From Candidatus Thalassarchaeaceae archaeon (GTDB lineage: Archaea; Thermoplasmatota; Poseidoniia; Poseidoniales; Thalassarchaeaceae), in NCBI GenBank assembly GCA_030747885.1, contig JASLJW010000067.1, positions 1 to 17,905 of the forward strand: DNA of 17,905 nt. Reading direction: 5' to 3'. Under the pieces are notes generated by a model, which was not told the DNA's origin, searched no databases, and saw only the letters and a program-made list of their open reading frames with translations. Numbering within the stretch: the stretch's first letter is position 1; every line of letters begins with the position of its first letter. The position numbers were made by a program, and so were the translations under genes. Of the stretch, positions 14,166 through 17,905 are shown piece by piece.

Positions 14166-14411
14166 TTATTGCACCTCCTGTGCACGGGGATTTGCGCGTC
14201 GATGAAGACTGATCCAACTAGCAGGCACTGGAGAATCTATACTGACGCCTCCAATAATGCCTGCTAATCTCGACTTGGGTGCTCCATTAACTCGGCCAGT
14301 AGAACTGACTAGCCCTACATCATAACATTCAGTCGATTCATCAAGGCATACCAATGTAGATAGCCCCACGATTCGATTCGTTCGTTCATTGAATGAGTTC
14401 TTCTCGTTCAT
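14166..14411 (-). CDS. Small hypothetical protein upstream of the winged-helix gene
   Basis: 81 residues, not recognised. It is mixed in composition with no membrane segment or signal peptide; two Cys (near 22 and 29), a Gly-rich GAPKSRLAGIIGG stretch in the middle and an Arg-rich C-terminus (SLHRRANPRAQEVQ) are the visible features. The stop codon is immediately followed by the start of the winged-helix-like gene, whose Shine-Dalgarno lies inside this frame, a layout typical of translational coupling. Its own start has only a weak GAGG just before the ATG. Support is context and an uninterrupted frame; no homology. Confidence 0.5.
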   Translation of the reverse strand: MNEKNSFNERTNRIVGLSTLVCLDESTECYDVGLVSSTGRVNGAPKSRLAGIIGGVSIDSPVPASWISLHRRANPRAQEVQ

Positions 14412-14456
14412 GCCTCTACATCAACGGGGAGCATATGAAGTGCCGAAAAAGAGAGC

Positions 14457-14520
14457 AAACTGAAAGTGAAATTGTAATAGAATGTGTATGTGCCATTTTT
14501 GCTATTTTCACTTTCAGTTT
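14457..14520. repeat. Perfect 15-bp inverted repeat with 34-bp loop
   Basis: Left arm AAACTGAAAGTGAAA (14457-14471) and right arm TTTCACTTTCAGTTT (14506-14520) are exact reverse complements. The element lies in the divergent gap between the small hypothetical gene (minus, starting at 14411) and tRNA-Glu (plus, from 14567), upstream of both, so it is not placed as a terminator. The 34-bp loop is A/T-rich and shows no further obvious structure. Confidence 0.85.
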
Positions 14521-14566
14521 CAGATTGGTTGTATTCAAATACACAATGTGGCTCGACCAATTTACT

Positions 14567-14642
14567 GCTGGTATAGTGTAGTGGTCCATCATGACGGGTT
14601 CTCGATCCGTCGACCCGGGTTCAAATCCCGGTACTAGCACCA
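14567..14642 (+). tRNA. tRNA-Glu (anticodon CTC)
   Basis: Complete cloverleaf: acceptor GCTGGTA pairs with TACTAGC (one G-U), anticodon stem ACGGG/TCCGT around the loop TTCTCGA (anticodon CTC at 14601-14603), T arm CCGGG-TTCAAAT-CCCGG, discriminator A, and an encoded CCA (14640-14642). There is no intron. The phosphorylase gene converges on it, with its stop only 5 bases beyond. Confidence 0.97.
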
Positions 14643-14647
14643 ACTAT

Positions 14648-15421
14648 TCAATGAACGAGAATGGATAAGATTGCACCCCAAAGCCTAGCATGTACTTTGG
14701 ATGCCAATCCTTCTACTGCATGATGATCAATCTCAGCAGCAGAATCACCAGGAGTTCGCCCCGCAGCCCAATTTGATGAAACACTCAATCCCACATGTTT
14801 CAATCCTAATTCAGCAACCAGTTTTGCCTCTGCTGTAAGTGTCATACCTACTGCATCTGCCCCAAGTCTAGATAACGCCTCAATCTCTGCTGAGGTCTCA
14901 AATTGAGGGCCAGTCATTTGTGCAACAACAAGCCGAGGGACAGAATCTTGTGACTCAAGTAATGCATTACTTGCTACATCAGATATTTCAGAATCAAAAT
15001 GAGAGGTCATGTCTGCATGTGATGCATCATCATCATGGAATGTCCATACTCTTCCAGTAAAATCAATGGTTTGTTCAGCCAAACCTATGTTCCCTGGTGG
15101 GAAATCTGAACGTAATGAACCAACTGAATTTATGCTCACTACAACTTCTGGACTAAAACTAGATGCTGCATGAACATTGGCTCTATGTTCAATCATGTGT
15201 GGAGGTGTTACAACTCCATTCCCATGATGTCTTTGAATCATGGATATTCGATGAGTTTCACCTTCTGGGTCAGAAATAGTGAGAATATCTGCCGGGACCT
15301 CTCCCCAAGGACTACTTACGCGGATTTTTTCATCAGATTCTATGGTCCAATTCGGGTTTGCAGGAAACGACGAAATTAGTTCTCGCATCCCAGTACCTGC
15401 GAGTAAACACAACATTGCCAT
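14648..15421 (-). CDS. MTAP/PNP-family nucleoside phosphorylase, possibly methylthioinosine-type
   Basis: 257 residues from the ATG at 15421. Blocks of the PNP/MTAP family 2 occur in order: AGTG (8-11, phosphate loop), QRHHG (63-67), IEHRANVHA (77-85), SINSVGSL (96-103), TGPQFETSAEIEAL (170-183), ADAVGMT (188-194) and SNWAAGR (216-222). The enzyme splits a purine nucleoside, typically 5'-methylthioadenosine, with phosphate, for methylthio and purine salvage. Adenine-specific MTAPs have a TDYD-type motif where this protein has SNWA; Asn there is associated with 6-oxopurines (PNP, methylthioinosine phosphorylase), so substrate preference may differ. The frame is open to an ATG at 15472, overlapping eS1, but family members begin just before the G-rich phosphate loop, favouring 15421. 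Probably co-transcribed with eS1. Confidence 0.85.
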   Translation of the reverse strand: MAMLCLLAGTGMRELISSFPANPNWTIESDEKIRVSSPWGEVPADILTISDPEGETHRISMIQRHHGNGVVTPPHMIEHRANVHAASSFSPEVVVSINSVGSLRSDFPPGNIGLAEQTIDFTGRVWTFHDDDASHADMTSHFDSEISDVASNALLESQDSVPRLVVAQMTGPQFETSAEIEALSRLGADAVGMTLTAEAKLVAELGLKHVGLSVSSNWAAGRTPGDSAAEIDHHAVEGLASKVHARLWGAILSILVH

Positions 15422-15461
15422 GACGTCCGGATTGATTGCATGGGTTTGGCACTTGCGGAAG

Positions 15462-16391
15462 TTAAGCACCATTCAGGCGTTCAATAAGTTCAGCCTTCTT
15501 GCCAGATACTGGAAGTCCCTTCTCCTTGAGTATTTCTTTGAGAGCTGCCACAGTCATGGATCCGTAATCAACATCTTCAGCGGACGATTCTTCAGCAGAT
15601 TCAGTGACTTCTTCTTCGCTTTCAGAGGATGAGTCTTCATCAGCAATCTCACTGATGGCCTCGCCAGCCTCTGCTGCTACAAGCACGTCTTCAGCAACAG
15701 AGGACGTTTCAGATTCCTTCTGAGCCGCCTTCTGTCTTGCTTCTTCGGCATGGATCTCATCCAAGGTAGGACCATCATCAACGAACACACCTGATTGACG
15801 AAGTTCTGTCTTATGACATACAACTGAACGAACAGAATGAATGGACATACATGCATCCTTTACATCGTTCTCTAAAGAACCATCCAAGATAACAGACTGC
15901 ATCTTAAGCCATGTTGTAGAAGACGCTGTTTTGAACAGCATATCCTTCACAATATTTCGAATCGCCGTCTTCAAACTTGATTTGATTCTCCTCGGTGAGA
16001 TAACTACAAGCTTGAATCGAACATAGAAACCATCCTTGGTTACTACGTCAACAACCATGTCGACCATTCCACGATTTCTACGCACCTGTCTTCGGAAATG
16101 ATCTCGTTGGACCTCGTGGCCAATGTACTCGGTGATTGCATCCTGGTTCAGAACTTCAGTCACTCGGAATCGAAGTTTTACGTGCATCCGTGTGAAATCG
16201 TTATCCATCTCATTTTGAGTAACTTCAAAAATTCTGCCAATTACATTATCTGGATTTTCAGATAATGTCTCTCCAATTACTTTGAATGAATATGGGTTAC
16301 GAGGAGCTCGGATTGAGTACCAACGCTTGGACTTCCACTTGTCCCTCAACTTACGGGCAGCTGTACGTGACTTCGCGGTTTTCGCTGCCAT
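15462..16391 (-). CDS. rps1e: Small-subunit ribosomal protein eS1 (S3Ae) with C-terminal SAP domain
   Basis: 309 residues, about 100 longer than typical archaeal eS1. The first 205 or so are eS1: the basic N-terminus, KSKRWYSIRAPRNPY, FKVIGETL, the MHVKLRFRVTEV strand and GYFVRF-like DGFYVRFKLVVISPRRIKSS. eS1 sits on the platform of the 30S subunit near the mRNA exit. An acidic, Ala/Glu/Ser-rich linker follows (about 206-272), then a clear SAP motif (about 275-309: MTVAALKEILKEKGLPVSGK, KAELIERLNG), a helix-turn-helix usually binding DNA or RNA. GGAG lies 8 bases before the ATG. The downstream phosphorylase gene begins beside or within its end. Whether SAP is carried by relatives of this organism cannot be seen here. 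Confidence 0.93.
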   Translation of the reverse strand: MAAKTAKSRTAARKLRDKWKSKRWYSIRAPRNPYSFKVIGETLSENPDNVIGRIFEVTQNEMDNDFTRMHVKLRFRVTEVLNQDAITEYIGHEVQRDHFRRQVRRNRGMVDMVVDVVTKDGFYVRFKLVVISPRRIKSSLKTAIRNIVKDMLFKTASSTTWLKMQSVILDGSLENDVKDACMSIHSVRSVVCHKTELRQSGVFVDDGPTLDEIHAEEARQKAAQKESETSSVAEDVLVAAEAGEAISEIADEDSSSESEEEVTESAEESSAEDVDYGSMTVAALKEILKEKGLPVSGKKAELIERLNGA

Positions 16392-16533
16392 GTGAACTAC
16401 TCCAATCGTGCCGGGTCTAAGCCTCTTGCACCGTCGCCGACTTACAACCAGTATTTGAACGCCCCCCTAGTATCAAAATCGAAATCTATGAGCATTTCAA
16501 TCGGTCAAACTGATATCATGAACATGTCCAGTA

Positions 16534-16980
16534 ATGCCCATGGGGGTACATCGGCTTGAATTTAGGGCGCATTGCAGTGGCATAGATGATTTGCCCACCA
16601 TTAGAGAAGCATTGCATATTCTAGTACCTCAAGATACAAAAATCGATGAGAAATCTGAACGATCATGGCATGGGGCACCCCAAACCAATATCACAATTGA
16701 ACTGAATCGCAAAGCAGATGCGCGTAGGGGGTTATCCATGTTAGGCGCCGAAGTACTTGAAAGGCTACTAGAAGGCAATATTCTTGATAGGATAGATGAG
16801 CGGAATGTTCTACATTTTCGACTTGATCTAGCGGAACTGTGCTGTGGAAATAAACAGATTTCAGATCCTAGAAGACGAGAACCTTGTGTGAAAGTTCAGG
16901 TTAAACTTGAGGTATATCCGGGGCAATCAGTAAAAGAAAATGCAATCTCCTGTATTGAAAATGCAATAAATTCACAATAA
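16534..16980 (+). CDS. RNA-binding protein, COG1325/PF01877 type (predicted exosome-associated)
   Basis: 148 residues. The pattern LEFRAHCSGID...IREALHILVP, then WHGAPQTNITIELN, ARRGLSMLGAEVLERL, LDRIDERNVLHFRLDLAELCCG and a final VKVQVKLEVYPG corresponds to the archaeal PF01877 'RNA binding' family (COG1325): an alternating alpha/beta fold with a His-Gly turn (HG, 46-47). It has been predicted as an exosome-related subunit because it often lies near exosome and ribosomal genes; the biochemical role is not established. Here it is divergent from eS1, across a 142-base gap. No Shine-Dalgarno precedes the ATG; a second ATG two codons later is equally possible. Confidence 0.75.
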   Translation: MPMGVHRLEFRAHCSGIDDLPTIREALHILVPQDTKIDEKSERSWHGAPQTNITIELNRKADARRGLSMLGAEVLERLLEGNILDRIDERNVLHFRLDLAELCCGNKQISDPRRREPCVKVQVKLEVYPGQSVKENAISCIENAINSQ

Positions 16981-17008
16981 TGCATTTCAAAAACATCTGT
17001 TAAGTATC

Positions 17009-17028
17009 CAAGATTAACACACATCTTG
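17009..17028. promoter_or_regulatory. Inverted repeat upstream of the ferredoxin gene
   Basis: CAAGAT-TAACACAC-ATCTTG is a perfect 6-bp dyad with an 8-base spacer, 26 bases before the ferredoxin ATG. A second dyad, TGTTC (17034-17038) and GAACA (17047-17051), also with an 8-base spacer, follows at once. They could be operators or a terminator-like signal for the preceding gene. Confidence 0.35.
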
Positions 17029-17054
17029 AAAAGTGTTCACTTCTACGAACATAC

Positions 17055-17330
17055 ATGACCCACGTAGTTACGAGTGCATGTGTTGACCACAAATACCAAG
17101 ATTGTGTGGCGGTATGCCCAGTAGAGGCTTTTCGCGAAGCGGATAACTATCTGGTTATTGATCCGGATGAATGCATTGATTGTGCTGCTTGTGTTTCAGA
17201 ATGCCCTGTAGAAGCAATTTTTGCAGATTCTGATGTTCCTGCGGACGAAGAAGAATGGATTGATCGTAACGAAGATGAATCACCTAATTTAGAGATTGCA
17301 ACAGGTGACTCTCCAGTTCTTGCCGATTAG
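17055..17330 (+). CDS. Ferredoxin of the seven-iron [3Fe-4S][4Fe-4S] type
   Basis: 91 residues. Cys9, Cys17 and Cys21-Pro followed by Cys40-x2-Cys43-x2-Cys46-x3-Cys50-Pro reproduce the FdxA/Azotobacter FdI pattern: Cys9, Cys17 and Cys50 should hold a [3Fe-4S] cluster, and Cys21, Cys40, Cys43 and Cys46 a [4Fe-4S] cluster. YLVIDPDECIDC is highly typical of the family. At the site of the free Cys that FdI has near the 3Fe cluster, this protein has His12. The acidic C-terminal extension (EEEWIDRNEDES) is also typical. It is a cytoplasmic electron carrier; the partner is unknown. The gene stands alone between the RNA-binding protein gene (74 bases) and pdxS (30 bases). Confidence 0.93.
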   Translation: MTHVVTSACVDHKYQDCVAVCPVEAFREADNYLVIDPDECIDCAACVSECPVEAIFADSDVPADEEEWIDRNEDESPNLEIATGDSPVLAD

Positions 17331-17360
17331 TAGCCCGATTCATATTGGTTGGTGGAAAAA

Positions 17361-17905
17361 ATGGTAGACATTACTACGCTTAATCACGGAACTGAACTTG
17401 TGAAGCGTGGCTTCGCTCAAATGCAAGAAGGAGGAGTCATCATGGACGTAGTCAATGCAAATGAAGCGCAAATTGCAGAAGACTCGGGAGCCACCGCAGT
17501 AATGGCACTTGAACGAGTTCCAGCGGATATTCGTTCAGATGGGGGGGTAGCAAGAATGAGCAATCCCGACATGATTAGAGAAATTATGGAAACCACATCA
17601 ATTCCAGTAATGGCAAAGGCAAGAATCGGCCATGAAGATGAAGCTCGAGTGCTAGAACATTTGGGAGTAGATATGATCGATGAATCTGAAGTTTTAACGC
17701 CAGCAGATCCTTTTTTCCATATTGCTAAGAAAAATTTCACTGTTCCATTTGTTTGCGGTTGCACAAATATGGCAGAAGCAGTTCGACGAATAGTCGAAGG
17801 CGCGGCCATGATACGAACAAAGGGGGAGGCGGGTACTGGAAACGTTGTCTCTGCAGTTCAACATGCTAGATTGTTAAATGCAGAAATGGAATATGTGGCA
17901 GAAAA
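17361..17905 (+). CDS. pdxS: Pyridoxal 5'-phosphate synthase lyase subunit PdxS, 5' part (runs off the right edge)
   Basis: 181 codons are present and the frame is open at the window end, so about 60% of the usual 290 or so residues. Hallmarks: GGVIMDVVN with Asp29 (equivalent to catalytic Asp24), MALERVPADIR (48-58), MAKARIGH with Lys86 (the Schiff-base Lys81 equivalent), MIDESEVLTPAD (105-116) and IRTKGEAGTGN with Lys154 (Lys149 equivalent). The enzyme forms PLP from ribose 5-phosphate, glyceraldehyde 3-phosphate and ammonia supplied by the glutaminase PdxT, which is not in view. GGTGG lies 5 bases before the ATG. Vitamin B6 is thus probably made de novo. Confidence 0.95.
   Translation, partial: MVDITTLNHGTELVKRGFAQMQEGGVIMDVVNANEAQIAEDSGATAVMALERVPADIRSDGGVARMSNPDMIREIMETTSIPVMAKARIGHEDEARVLEHLGVDMIDESEVLTPADPFFHIAKKNFTVPFVCGCTNMAEAVRRIVEGAAMIRTKGEAGTGNVVSAVQHARLLNAEMEYVAE

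Noticed and set aside
14393..14643. Open frames on both strands across the gap containing the inverted repeat and tRNA-Glu
   Set aside because: They run through the tRNA or inverted repeat, have unlikely composition and no ribosome site.
15422..15472. N-terminal extension of the phosphorylase to the ATG at 15472
   Set aside because: The family begins just before the G-rich phosphate loop; the extra 17 residues look unrelated and overlap the end of eS1. It is not fully excluded.
17417..17809. Minus-strand open frame over the 3' part of the window
   Set aside because: It is antisense to pdxS, whose plus-strand translation carries all catalytic motifs.

Overview
The window looks like a piece of a euryarchaeal chromosome, most consistent with a marine Group II lineage (Candidatus Poseidoniales), though that lineage call is inference from gene content and style. 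The archaeal markers are clear: ribosomal protein eS1, a Cbf5/TruB pseudouridine synthase, archaeal-type cytidylate kinase, a DUF106 (EMC3/YidC-like) membrane protein, a GPN-loop GTPase, a UbiA-family DGGGP-synthase-like prenyltransferase, a COG1325-type RNA-binding protein and TATA-like promoters. Bacterial-style traits sit beside them: a cold-shock-domain protein, strong Shine-Dalgarno sequences (GGAGGG, GGAGGTG), a TPP riboswitch, and tRNA genes with encoded CCA ends.

Layout. 1-1714 (minus): the 5' part of a cold-shock protein, and upstream of it a sodium:solute symporter whose leader is a textbook TPP riboswitch, so this is probably a vitamin B1 (or B1-precursor) importer. 1791-2422 (plus): a small one-helix membrane protein overlapping a MazG-like nucleotide pyrophosphohydrolase. 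2441-2516 (minus): tRNA-His with an encoded G-1. 2618-5041 (plus): a secreted, C-terminally anchored surface protein ending in a CARDB domain. 5228-11018 (minus): a tightly packed row, in transcription order a giant mosaic protein of 1093 aa, the DUF106 membrane protein, cytidylate kinase and Cbf5. 11173-12975 (plus): GPN-loop GTPase followed directly by ornithine carbamoyltransferase. 12969-14411 (minus): UbiA prenyltransferase, a small winged-helix-like protein and a small unknown protein. 14567-14642 (plus): tRNA-Glu(CTC). 14648-16391 (minus): eS1 carrying a C-terminal SAP domain, then an MTA/MTI phosphorylase-family enzyme. 16534-17905 (plus): COG1325-like RNA-binding protein, a seven-iron type ferredoxin and the 5' two thirds of pdxS (vitamin B6 synthesis).

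How the parts fit. Most genes are information-processing and core-metabolism housekeeping. DUF106-cmk-cbf5 is a remnant of the conserved archaeal secY/adk/DUF106/cmk/cbf5 neighbourhood. The vitamin picture is asymmetric within the window: B6 appears to be made de novo (pdxS), whereas B1 or a precursor is probably imported under riboswitch control.

The most unusual objects are: (i) the giant cytoplasmic-looking protein, with near-identical Pro-rich repeats at both ends, DUF11-like domains, an EF-hand loop, a 12-unit Glu/Ala array and a zinc ribbon; (ii) the riboswitch-symporter pair, with the Shine-Dalgarno inside the aptamer; (iii) extra C-terminal domains on housekeeping proteins (eS1-SAP, DUF106-zinc ribbon); and (iv) a perfect 15-bp inverted repeat in a divergent intergenic region. 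I saw no CRISPR array, insertion sequence or prophage. No gene-free stretch exceeds about 190 bases.
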